The position numbers and the translations under genes are program-made. From Tetmemena sp. SeJ-2015 (taxonomy: Eukaryota > Ciliophora > Spirotrichea > Sporadotrichida > Oxytrichidae), in the NCBI GenBank assembly GCA_027382625.1, contig JAJKFJ010021650.1, positions 1 through 64,000 of the forward strand: 64,000 bases of DNA. The letters are read 5' to 3'. The notes under the pieces were generated by a model. It was given only the letters and a program-made list of their open reading frames with translations. It did not search any database and was not told where the DNA came from. Of the stretch, positions 11,418-23,400 are shown one piece after another (the stretch's first letter is position 1; each line of letters starts with the position of its first letter).

Positions 11418-14400
11418 ATGGATAAAGGTGTCATATAGCTCAAAATTCTTTCTTAATGACATAATTCGAATTACCTAATATTTTAAAAAGTCTGATGCCT
11501 TTCAATTTTTAATATTAATTTCTTAGAATTTAAATTATTTTATTTATTTTGATTGCAAAGATTAATGTACAATAGATGGCACAAGATTAAAATGGATAGA
11601 GTATAACATCGATACTTTTGCAAAGGCTTAAAGAAAAAGAAAAGTTCATTTATTTTTAGAGTCCTCTACTCATCCTGAAGAGAATAAGACATAATAAAAA
11701 CAAATTTAGTCTGCTCAAAACCTTCTGCTAATGGACCCCCATTGATTATTAAAATAATAAAATCAATGTATTTGTAATTTCAATAAAATTTAGAACTTAA
11801 TGTATTAAATGTAATATAAATTAGACCTAATTTACAATTTAAAATTTGTATAAGAGTATGTTAATCGACATTCATCATAAATTTAACTTTACTTTTAAAA
11901 GGAATTATTTTTATTGAGCGCTAGCATGCCTTCCATTTTACAAAGATTTTAAACTTAATTGAACTAATTTATAATATTTACCAAACCAAATAGATGCAAT
12001 ATCTGATCAAAATCTATTCCCGAATATTCTTAAGAATATAGAGGACTCACAGGCCAGACTTACAATATAAAAATTAGAACAATGCCATAAACTTCACTTA
12101 TAAAGCTTGCAATAATTGAACTAGTTTATAATTAATTAAATTATTAACAAGTTAAGTTTAAAGTTTGACGTGTGCTTACAATGCGAAGGCATTCAATAGC
12201 TTAACAGATGTAGATTTTGCTTAGGATCAGGTAAATTGACAACTAAGCAAAGAGAAGTACTAAGCAAAAATCTATTAGCTAGTTATAACTATATTAGTTA
12301 ACTCTGATTGTAATTTTCGTTAAGTTAGTCAGTTTTTCTTATTCAGTCTTTAAAGCTAATTGAAAAAGCAGCTGAAGAACTAAGTCATTCCAAATTAAGC
12401 TTATTAAATTTAAATTTCACCAGCATTAGATACATCCTCCTGCACCAATAAAACCTTAAAAAGCGAGAATATGCTTAGATCAGTTCTAAATATCTTGATT
12501 ATTAATTATCTTTAGAATGGGTGTTGCTGAGGTGATTTCTTAAATATTAATTTACATTAATTCTCTACCTTTTTTTCAAGCATTCTCAGAAAGCGAAAAA
12601 ATAAATCTAGTTTGCATAGCCTCGAGTTTGCTATCCAGATCGATTTTTACACAGTCTAATGATTCATACATCTTAAATGATTGTGAAAGTTGGGAACGCA
12701 AAGTTTCCTCATCTTTTCCAAGTAATATGGAATTTACTACAATTAATTCACATCAACTTTTACTTTATCTTAGCGAATTCGGAGATTTTTTTTTTATTGA
12801 AGCTTGTTAATTTTAGAGGCTTAGCATTTTTGAAATCTATAAAATGATATTTTAACTGAAAATTTTATTTGCAATAAGCTCTTTTACTAAATTAAAAATT
12901 ATATTCATTGAAACATTGCACACCATTTATATTTTTGGGGTTTTTAATAAAAATACAGATTAATTAAAGGAATGGCCTAATCGATGATCATTATCTATTA
13001 ATTCCAATTAATAAATAGACTCTCAAATTGATTTATTATAAATAATGATATCTGAGAAAAATTAAATCTCTGTTAACTTCACATGTCTGAAAACTTAAAT
13101 TAAATTTATATATTTTTGAAAAATTTAAACTTTTAATGAATAAAGTTGACGTTTAATTAGTTATAATTAAAATTAGCTTCTTTAAATTAAATTTTTAAAC
13201 ATCCAGAGATAAATAATTTGTACAATAATACCCCATTTAGGAGAAAAGATAAACCCAGGTCAATTAGCAGTTAAATCAAGTATAATAAGTATCTGCAAAT
13301 TCTTATGGGTAATTTGCAGACAATCTGAATAATTTCCCATTAGAATTCTCTTTTGCCTAAAAATCAAATGGAAGTGAGGGCCTTTAAAATATGCTGTCAC
13401 CATAATCTCTGGTTATGAGTTAGGATAATCAACACCAAATCTTGTTAAAATAGAATCAAGTTGCATAAGGATTAGGGCTCAATCATTAAAATGATCAGAA
13501 GAATGCCAATTTCCCCCGTTAAATGGACAATAACCCTAGTTAATTATTTTTATCAAGTCATTATCCTTAAAATCTTAATGAGAGAGGTATTTCAAATCCC
13601 CTTCCACAAAAATAACTATGCATCAAATTTGTTTCAAGTTTAAAATTTTCTTAAGTTGTTTAACAATTTTTAAGAAATCATTTTTATTTCAATTTTTCCT
13701 AAACTTAAGTATAAAAACAAGAATATACTAAAAGAATTTATACAAATTATAATGATCGATTTATCAAAGATTAAAATCATCTTGAAAATAAAGAAAACTA
13801 TTTTTTTAAAATCTTTATAGAATTTCATTGAAAATATCTTTATAAAATTTTAAGTTCTAAGAAATTTGAATTATTGTGGATACTTTATAATTTAATATAA
13901 ATAATTTTTTAAGGACATAAGTGTAGGACTATGGGCCTATTTAGGATAGCAATTGTTTGAATATAATCTTTTTATAATAGGTTAAAACTTCAATAGTTAA
14001 AATCCTCCCTTGGTAAAGCCAACTCATCAAAATACTGGAATTCAAATGCCTGCTGCTCATCATAATATGTTTCCTGCATAAAACTCATAAATACCTTCGC
14101 AGTAATTTAATATACAATAGAATAATTATGCACAAAGACCCTAGCATTAGATCATTCCGCAGCAAATTCCACAGTTGCTGAACTAATAAGATTAGGATAT
14201 TTACTCAATTAATCAAATTCAATTAAATTTGCAGAGAGCCAATACTTTATAATTAAATGCGAAAGGGGCAGATAGTTTAGAGATTGTAGTTATTATTTTT
14301 ATGAATGAGAATGATATGCGTATTCAAAATAATCAAATTTAGACTAATTTGCAAAAGCCATTCGGAAGAGCAAATATAGTAAAATTAAAATTGCATTAAA

Positions 14401-17400
14401 TTTTTTAGATCAAACTTTTCTTTTATTAAAAAAATTTTTAATCACGATTTAAGATTATAATAAAATATTCTACTTGAGATTATCAAATTTTTGAATTAAA
14501 TTGAATATGAATTATACATAGGGAGTTCCAATCTCGTTATAGATATTCAATGAATAAAATGTGATGCAAAATCAGAAAGTTGGATCTGTCATTAATTCTC
14601 AAATGATTAACTAGCATTAGCAAGTTTTTCATAAAATTAGTCTGACTATAATACAGATATATTATTAATTGGTATATTTTAATTCATCATTAACCAATTA
14701 ACTAAAACATGATTGGTCCTTCATAATTGCAACAATATCCAAATTCTCAGAGAGATCAGAATTTTAAAGAGCAACCTTCTTAATCCTAAAAAGTAATGCA
14801 AAGCCAATTTGAAGGCAAGATGGGAAGCAATCAACCACCAGCCAGAGTTAACATGGATTTAGGGATGGGGCAGATCTCTCCTTAGAAAGTGGTGAATCAA
14901 TAGTAGCGAAACTTCCAATATTTATTTAATTTTTCTTATCTTAAACGTAGAAGTTTAGGACTATAATTAAAAGCAGTAAGAAATAATCTGCGAAATTAAA
15001 TTCAAAAACAAAGAGAGAAAAGAAAATGATCTAACGCCAATAATAAAAAGATAAGGAATATTTCTTGGAATAGATAAGAGTGCGAGAGGAGATGCAAAAC
15101 TTAATGAATAACGAATGTAAATTTGGAAAAGAGATTTTTAATTAATTAAAAAATTTCTCAACAGAAACAATAAATCTTATATAAGGAATATACTAATTCA
15201 GAAAAAAGATTAAAAGTTGAAACAATTATCTTTTTAAAGAACAAGAGTTCTATTGTTTCTAAAATGTGTAAAATAATTGAAACTAGCTTTATTTTAGATA
15301 TAAATTTTTGTTTAATTAAACATGATAAGAGATTTTAATTTTTTAGTAAGAAATTGAAAATAAAAATAGAGTAAGACAAATAAATAATTAATAAAAATAT
15401 ATCTTAAATTAAAAGCGAAGAGAAGAAGAAGAAAAGAAGAAAAGATAATAAAAACTAAATGATTCAGATATTTTATATTAAATTAATAGTACAGGAAAAA
15501 TAATATTTTGTGAGAATAGTTTATATGATAATGTGAATATAATGTAGATGAGTTCACTCCTGAACAAGAGTTTTAAGTTTCTATGCCTTAAAATAATTTC
15601 AATAATGACTAGGTTAGATAACATCCTATAATATAAATATACATAAAAGATAATATATTTGTAATAAAATATTTAATTCAAATTGAATCCATTAGTTTTG
15701 CTATATAAATTTTTATATTCTACATTAAACTTATTTCTTTATAAACAAAGCATTTTGGATAAGCTTACATTCAATGAGGATTCAGAAGACTCAGATTTAA
15801 ATAATATCTATGAAATGAAATTTTATTTAATATTATCTGAATTGTTTTTAATTAAAAAAAGTATATATTAGTTCTTTTCTCTCTCTATTCAATTTCAATA
15901 AAATTTGCTAAATTATGAACCTCTATTAATTTAAATCGTTTTTAATTTTAGATTATAAATATTTTGATGAATAATTTTTCAGGTTTTCTTCTAAACATTT
16001 TTCTAAACATTTTTAAAATATAATTTGACCTTGAATTATATTGAGAATTTTTCCTCACATCTTTATTTAAGTTGAACCTTTACTTTTATTTTTTCCTAGA
16101 AGATTAATACTCGCTTTATTTACTATAAATAAACAACTACTATAAGTTAGCAATTTAATTTATTTATAAGATGGCTTCAACGATAGAGATAAGCACTTCG
16201 ATTCAAAGAATGAAATTAGTGGTTCAATTTTATAATTTATTTCAGGGATTTTTATTTACTTTTTAAAATATTGAAAAATATCTAAACTTGAATTCTTTAA
16301 TCTATTTTGATATATACTTAAAATGAATTTAAAAGTATTTAGAATAGTTCTGAGTATGATCCACTTGGCTTTTATAATTTATTAAGTAATTTAGCTTGAA
16401 TAAATAAAGCCCTTTAATTTTCTAAATAGTTGACGAGAATCCTTCTCAAGCAATCTTAGCCTCACCGGGTGACAAAATCTTCAAGAAATGGATAATCATT
16501 TTATGAATATATCTAAAGATAATATATTATAATAAATCAGGAATAACAGCTCTGAGAATTGGCAGAAGGGAATGAAGATTGAATTAGAAAAGCTACTATA
16601 TGTCATTATTTTTTATTAAGCTTGTAAATACATATCCAAGAAAGTTGTCCTTCTATAACACGGAAGTAAAAATAGGCCAGGAATTAGAGGTATTTTGCGA
16701 GTTTAATCTTCATGATCAAGCTTAGTCAACGAGCTTATTCTACTAAATAATAAACAGCGATGGAAGAGTTTTCAAGTACAAGCTTCATCTTGAAATTAGA
16801 ATTTATAACAATAAAATTATATTTTTTTAATGGCTCTGATAAATTAAATATTTTGATAGGAGCTTTCGTGGAATATTTTTCGATATGTTTTTTATTGAAT
16901 AATTTTACTCAAAAAAAAAATAGTTATTGATCACTTTGAATGTTATCAAACAACTCTTTTAAATGAGAATAAATGTATGCTCTTAATTTAAGTAATTTAA
17001 TATAATGGGATATACAGTCTAAACTAGTTCCTCATAAATCACTGAAGGCTGCTGTTTGATGAAAACGCTCATATCTTCCTTCTATTATATAAACTCACTC
17101 TAATTTTAAAATGCGTTTTATAATCATTTCATTCAAACCAATTTTATATTTCTACTTTAAAACATAAACTTCAAAATATTTTGCATTCATTTTCTCAGAA
17201 ATATATAGCATATGTAGGCAATATTAAAATCCCAATTTTTATCTAAATATATAAAATTAGAGTTATAGCTTAAAAATAGTCTATTCAAAATATAAAAGCT
17301 CCCTTTTAGCCGATCAAAAATGATTTCCAAATGCTTAATTAGAATGCGAAATTACCATCATAAATAGATGTTTTCGATTGCGATGATGCGATTAATTATT

Positions 17401-19275
17401 CACAGAGTCAAAAGAATTATAGTCCGGAAGCATTCAAAACATTATAGTTAAATTTAAATTAAAATGGGAATTAATATAAAATAATAAATGACGAGTTTTA
17501 AAATGTTGGCCTTTAAATTAATGAAGTTGGCACTCCAATATGGAGCTTGTTTGATAGCTTAATTAATTTTAATATGAGTTTGATCTACAGCCATTATGAT
17601 AGGAGGTGCCTATGAAGAAATTTTGATGTCACAAACTCTGTACTAAGAAATTAGCCAAGTTTAAAAACTTGTGACTGAGGTAACTCGCTCTACAGACTTC
17701 CTACTAAGAACTTGCAAACATGAAAGTTGCTTAGAATTTAATGCTTAATCGAATTATCATAATTTCATCCCAATATCTCAAACTTTAACTGCTAAGGATT
17801 TATAATTTATTAAATTAATTATCAGATTCATTCTCTTTTTATAAAATTATCAGCTATATTATTTTTGCTCTTCAGAATAAGTCTGATTCATCTAAAATGC
17901 TAAACAACTCCTAAAAAAACAATAGAGATAATTAGTTTGGCATGCTTTAAAATCAACAGCCTTCTATCTAAATTTAGTAAAGGAGACCAACTTTCTTTGA
18001 TCGCTATGAGCAAGAATATTTTTATGTATTTAACGGGAATTTTTTTCCTTAAAATATCATTAAATTTTGACTTTTAAATCATATTTATTAAGACAATGCT
18101 TCTGAAATGGCAAACGAATAGAAAGAAGAGGACAAATTTGTGAAATTCAATGATGAGCAGGTTGATATTACAATGGTGGACAAGGCAGGTGATATATCAA
18201 TGATTTAAGATGAATATTAAAGGCGGTAGGTTGTTTAAGGTAACCTTTTCTAAAGCAGAGATATCCTCAACGATAATGGATTGAGCGATGATAGTATTAT
18301 GGCAAACAGATTACTCGAGGAGGAAGTAAAGCATTTTGAGGAATAACAGTAACCAAAGAAGAACAACCATAATATAGATTACAATTAAATAAAATCTATG
18401 ATTGGTTTAAATAAAAAACAGAAACAGAAAGAAAGTGCAACTTTGGGGAGCTTAAATCTGCTCAAACTCTCTCTTTATCTGCAGCATTTCCGATTAATTA
18501 TCCAAAATTAATAAGAGTTTTTTCTTAAACTATCACCTTTTCTCCTATCAAATGCGATATATAATTTGGAGCATCATTTATTTTTTTTAAAAATGAGTAC
18601 CAAAACATCTAAACTTCGTCACAAAATTTTAAAGATATAAAATTCCTAAAATTTTCTACTACATAGTATAATAATTATTTAAAATATAGATAGTTCAACT
18701 GAATCTTCTTTAATTCATTTTAATTTTTTATAGTGAATAAATTCTGTTTATATTGGTAATGTTTCTTTGTAGAATTTTATTTTTATTAGAAATAAGTTAG
18801 CCAACAGTAGGAAGCTGATGATAAGATTTTATCTCTTTTCTTAAGTGGTGGATATGATAAATTTGTCACTTTAGAAAATTTCCAGCAATAAAACCATTAT
18901 TTTTACTATTAGTCAATAAAGTGACCTATAAGATATTGTAAATTATTTGACCTGAAATAATTCTTCTTTTTTAAAGTTCTCACACACCCTACGTAAGTTA
19001 ATTAAAGATAAAAATAGGTATTCCTATATGCTAAAAAAATTATAAAATATGAAAGATTTAGAGATTAAATACCTATTTGATTTCAGTCAGATTCAAAACA
19101 AAGAGTATTACAAACCTCTATTAGAAATAATTTATTAGGTTAAAAAAAGAATAAATAAATATTAGAAATGTTGGAATATGGCTTGACAGATTTTGCAGAA
19201 AATATCTTAGCAATAACGGAATGCAATGGAGATCTCATAAAAGCAGTTGATCTTGTATATTCGCAAAGATATTGA
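11418..19275 (+). CDS. Gene B: NBR1-like autophagy receptor (PB1-like, Cys-pair, FW, UBA)
   Basis: Module order matches NBR1, the selective-autophagy cargo receptor. ATG 11418 opens MDKGVIQLKI, a PB1-like first strand; about 11470-11715 gives ...TRLKWIEYNIDTFAKAQ and KVHLFLE, resembling the end of PB1. After IES 11715-12006 come a helical stretch and CLQC...CRFC (about 12175-12225), possibly ZZ-type zinc binding. Gln/Asn-rich blocks follow at 13225-13625, 13990-14392, 14710-15140, 15350-15870. The FW domain (16431-16850) reads ILASPGDKIFKKWIIRNNS, ENWQKGMKIELEKL, then KIGQELEVFCEFNLHDQA after two IESs. Acidic linkers (17330-18470) precede a UBA-like C-terminus: EMLEYGLTDFAENILAIT, CNGDLIKAVDLVYSQRY, stop TGA 19273-19275. 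Expected role: cytosolic receptor binding ubiquitin through UBA and self-assembling through PB1. No Atg8-interacting motif was assigned. Junctions between 12.3 and 16.4 kb are mostly unresolved. Confidence 0.7.
11715..12006 (+). other. IES (292 bp), pointer TCAAAA
   Basis: TCAAAA occurs at 11715-11720 and 12007-12012. Excision joins QKQIQSAQ to NLFPNILKNIEDSQARL in frame and removes the TGA at 11743. Confidence 0.8.
12579..12752 (-). other. Candidate inverted retained block (MDS) of gene B
   Basis: The minus strand reads LGKDEETLRSQLSQSF, KMYESLDCVKIDLDSKLEA, MQTRF between two in-frame TGA codons. This coiled-coil composition looks more like coding than the plus-strand reading. All neighbouring blocks are on the plus strand. 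If real, gene B is scrambled with an inverted MDS. The flanking pointers were not found. A plus-strand 60-codon frame overlaps it and cannot be fully excluded. Confidence 0.45.
15900..16430. other. AT-rich non-coding stretch within gene B
   Basis: No protein-like frame on either strand between the block ending near 15870 and the FW block at about 16431. Probably an IES; pointers were not identified. Confidence 0.4.
16494..16534 (+). other. IES (41 bp), pointer AATCA
   Basis: AATCA occurs at 16494-16498 and 16535-16539. Excision restores FKKWIIRNNSSENWQKG in the FW domain and removes an in-frame TGA. Confidence 0.85.
16590..16617 (+). other. IES (28 bp), pointer AAGCT
   Basis: AAGCT occurs at 16590-16594 and 16618-16622. 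Excision restores ELEKLVNTYPRKLSFYNTEV and puts the rest of the FW domain in frame. Confidence 0.85.
19119..19159 (+). other. IES (41 bp), pointer TATTAGAAAT
   Basis: The 10-bp TATTAGAAAT occurs at 19119-19128 and 19160-19169. Excision joins KEYYKPLLE to MLEYGLTDFAENIL, entering the UBA-like domain in frame. This is the longest direct-repeat pointer found in the window. Confidence 0.9.
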
Positions 19276-19967
19276 ATCCATCATCCTATAGTATTCCTTG
19301 CTAACCAAGGAACTTTAATTCTATTTTATTCTTTAGATTTTATTTAAAATAGCTTTGATTTTGGAAAATCAATCTATTTATGAAATAAGAATATTTAAAT
19401 ACAGGTAAGAAATAAGTAAAGCAAGAAGTAATACTACTAATTTATAATTGTGAGATTAGATCAAGTAAACCTTAATATTTTTGAACTAACTAACTGGAAT
19501 AATTTTCCACCCAAACATAAATAGAGAATCTCTCCAAGCAATATTATTAATTAAATATCTAAAGACAATTTAAATAAATATTATTTTATAGTCTCATAAA
19601 AATAATATCAATTTCTCCTCAATTGTATAATTATCAAAGGAATAAGTCCACTTATATTCAATGTTCAAGATAAACAATTTTGAAATATTTTAGCCGAATT
19701 TTAAGGTTTAATGAGTGCCGATAATACCTTTCTAAGTCTCAAACTAGACAAAAATGCTAAGTTTTAGTCTAATTCGTGGATGAAAATATTTAAAGTTAAA
19801 TTTTATTTAAGACATGAATTTTTATTTTTTTCTTACAAAGTAAAAATTGAGATTCCTTATTTCTTTTATTATTATAACTTAAATAAGTCCTTGATCGATA
19901 GTAAAGAGGAAAATTTATAAATTAAAATTTGCAATAAGAAAAATCGTTCAAGAGCCCATTATAACTT
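19276..19967. other. AT-rich intergenic stretch
   Basis: It lies between the stop of gene B and MITE copy 3. No protein-like frame is seen on either strand. The promoter of the kinase gene could lie here or after the MITE, but no motif can be named. Confidence 0.45.
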
Positions 19968-20388
19968 TGATTAGAGATGAAAAGTTAATAAAAAATAGAA
20001 TTAGTTATATATTAAATTAAAATGGAATAAATCAGTGTCAGTTGAAGTATATCTAATTTAAATAATGATTAGACTATTCTAATCATCATTAAATTGTAAG
20101 ATATTTATACTCTTGTGAATTTTGTGCGGGATTGCTCAGTCAAGAGTTGCAAGCAACACAATTTTAAATGAAGACGAATATTACTTTGAGGAGGAATGTT
20201 CACATCATATCTCACTGCTGAGAGAAGCTACAAAGATGATAAAAGAAGAAGACTGTCTTAATTTTTGATGAACTTTCGAACTAGTAGCTGCAGATCAGGG
20301 GTATATCTGTGATTTAAACTGCCTCGAAGTTGCAATTCTCCATTTATTATTTTAATAATCTACTATTTTAATTTAATTCTCAACTATA
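19968..20388 (+). mobile_element. MITE-like element, copy 3
   Basis: The right end AATTCTCAACTATA (20375-20388) is identical to the right end of copy 1. The interior shares ATTAAATTAAAATGGA and GCTCAGTCAAGAGTTG with copy 2 and the GATGAAGAC-like stretch with copy 1. The left inverted repeat is degraded. Length about 420 bp, as in copy 1; no transposase frame is seen. Confidence 0.65.
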
Positions 20389-20431
20389 TTATCTTACATA
20401 AACTTTATTTATTGATTAAAAATTGTGCAAC

Positions 20432-23400
20432 ATGCTCAAAATGAATAAATTAAATGCGCAAGGCTCTCACGCTATAGCGGAAGTAGAGAATTTAGAAAGA
20501 CTAGCAGATTAATAACTGACACTCTCTAAGCAAGCTGAGTTTTACAAATTTTATTCTATATCGTAATTAAGATGTTATAATTAAGAGTCGAACGAATCAG
20601 AATAAAAATTCTCTAAAAATATGTCTTTCTACTCTAACTACTTGTCTAAAAAGCCTTACCATACCTCACAATCCTAATTTATACTTTTTATAGTAATTAA
20701 CGTTATATATTTCTGCTAGACGAATGGGAAACAGAGTAATTTTTAGGGAATATAAGTTAGGCAAGACTTAAGGAGGTCCCCTCCTCCAATTTAAGTCTGG
20801 TGGTTTTAAATTCTAATGACTATTGCTATTTTAAATTGTTGATTTCTAGTTAGTAGAGTAATATTAATTAAATCTAGGAATAAGGAGGAGAAAGAGTGGA
20901 AGATTTAGCTCTAAAATTAATAAGGATCGAGTTATTCAAGGAGTATTTAATCTTGACTCCATTATCATAAAAATAAGTTTATAGAAAGTAAACAAGTAAA
21001 TTAACATATAAAACTTTAAGCATTAGTTTTCTAGGTTATAGAATAGAAAAGCCTAAGAATTTTAATTTAGTCTACTTTCTCATAAATACTTTCTAGAGCT
21101 AAAAATTAGGGCTTAATAAAATGCACTAATAAATGATGAAACGAGAATATTTTTAAAAAAATTATTCAAGAAGTTAAAAATTTATACTCTTATTAGAAAA
21201 AATCTAAAATTTAATTAGAGTTTAATTTTAGAATTTGAAGAGTAAAGGAAGTTTTAAAAATAATGATTCAAGACTTTATTTATCCTTACAGTCGAAAGAT
21301 TTAATTAATCTATATAAATACTGAAATTAAAAGGTATCACTCAGACCTCGAATAAAGAGGTTATTTTATTTTTATAATGCTCAACAATTAGATTTAGATT
21401 CTACTCATAATTAAGAATGTGTTATTTAATTCCAGATTATGGGAGATAAAAAAGATCTGAAAAAAATGAGTCCACAGTGAAAATGGTATTTAATTGTCAA
21501 AACTTATAATTATTCTAATTCTATATTATTCTTGATTAAAACTCTTATCTGAGATTCTTAAAAGAAGAACGAAATGGATAGAAAGGTATTTTAACTCAAA
21601 AAAGCAACTAAGCCTCCGATATATTAATATATTAAGTATCGCCTATTTTATGGATAAAGTTCTCGGAATATAGATAATTAAGAATTCATGCAGAGTTAAT
21701 TTAATTAAAGAGATAATAAATTTATGTAATTTGTAATACACTAAGGCCTTTTCACCTTCAAGAAATAGTGACAACTATTGAATTAATCAATATTCTTATC
21801 CTGCTTTCACTTTTTAAATATTTTATAATAAAGTCAGGAGGGTGAGGAAAATAAATTGTTTCTAGAATTTAAAATATATTATTTAAATGATTTAGAACCA
21901 GGTTTGGTGAATCTGTTAAGCAGATTGAGTTAGAGTTCGGTAATGAGTTTCGAAATGAATTGCTTTAACAGGCTGAAAAAGCTTGGGGAGGGCTCCCAGG
22001 CCAAAGTATACAAAGTGGAGTTAAAGAGACCTGACATTCTAAGTCATTTATCACCCGAAAATAAATATGCTCTCAAAATAATAAACTATTGAGTTTCATC
22101 TCTCAATTATTTTATTTTAGATGGCTGTTGAGTTTAGACAAAGGAGTGAGCTAGGCTTTGCAATTTTAGATTGTAATTTAATTCAAGTGTCTTGCCAGAG
22201 AAATAGAAATAATGAGAACTTTAAGGAACAAGCCTGGCTCTGTCCAGCTCTACAACGTCTTTGAAAATGAAGATAGCATCTATCTTATTATCAAGTTAAA
22301 TTAATTGCAATATTCTATCTACTAATGGATTATAAAAAAGGAGAAAGCCTCAAACAGCTTGTTAAAAAATAGGGAAAACTCTGAATTTAGTTTTAAAAAA
22401 TTTAATTATATAGTTAAAGCCATTTAATTATAGGAATTTTCAATCTGACTGAAGATACTTAAGCAAAAATTAGTAACATTAATATTCTATTTTCGATTAA
22501 AAATTGAACTAAAATATATTAAAACTCTCTGAGTCCGAAAGCCGAGTTATAACTTTTAAAATATTATAAGCCTTGAAAAGAAAAAAAGATATATAGCATT
22601 TTATTTCTTGACTGGAATACATGCTCTATATAGTAAGTTGTTTTTATTTAGATGCCCTAGATATACTGCACCGTGACTTGACTCCAGCAAATATTCTATT
22701 TGATAACCGAGTAGTATTCAGTGGACTTCGACAAGTTGACCTATCTATTAGTATTGCTGACTTTGGACTATTAATTTACTCTATATTACTATCTGTGTTT
22801 AAGGAGGATTTGAAGACTAGTTCTTTAAAGTGCGGAACACCTGGATATATGGCGCCAGAGTCAATTAAACAAGGAGATTACAGCGAATCCTCAGATATGT
22901 TCTCTGTGGGCTGCTTGCTCTATAGAATGCTAACTGGTGAAAATCTTTTCTAGGGGATCAACCCTTAAGAGACACTTAAGAAGAATTTTTACTCTTAAGA
23001 TGCTCACCTCCAAGTTTATTATATTTACTTTGTTTTAAGTTTCTCAAAAATTATAAGGGATATGCAGTTCTAAATGCCTTTCGGTGTTGTTGTCTCTATC
23101 ACTCAAATTAAAATCAAATATCATTCATTAAATTATAGATCAATCCAATTAAAATATAGGGGCTTGTTTATATATATTTTTTTTTCTCTAAAAAGCATAG
23201 GTTTTGTAATTACAAGTAAGCTCTGATTTATAATTTACTTATTCTGTGTTCCTTTTATATTTAGTTGATATTAGCATACAATAAATATGACAGACTAATT
23301 TTTTTAATTTTTTTTTTGAGACCACTAGCAGCTGAAGTTGTACACTTTCCCTGGTTTAAAAATTTATCGAAGCCCACAACCCAAATAAATCTATTTTCCT

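Noticed and set aside
15683..15871. A stand-alone 62-codon gene
   Set aside because: Its frame is continuous with Gln-coded TAA/TAG upstream and it lies among gene B blocks; its acidic end (FNEDSEDSDLNN) is probably a fragment of gene B.
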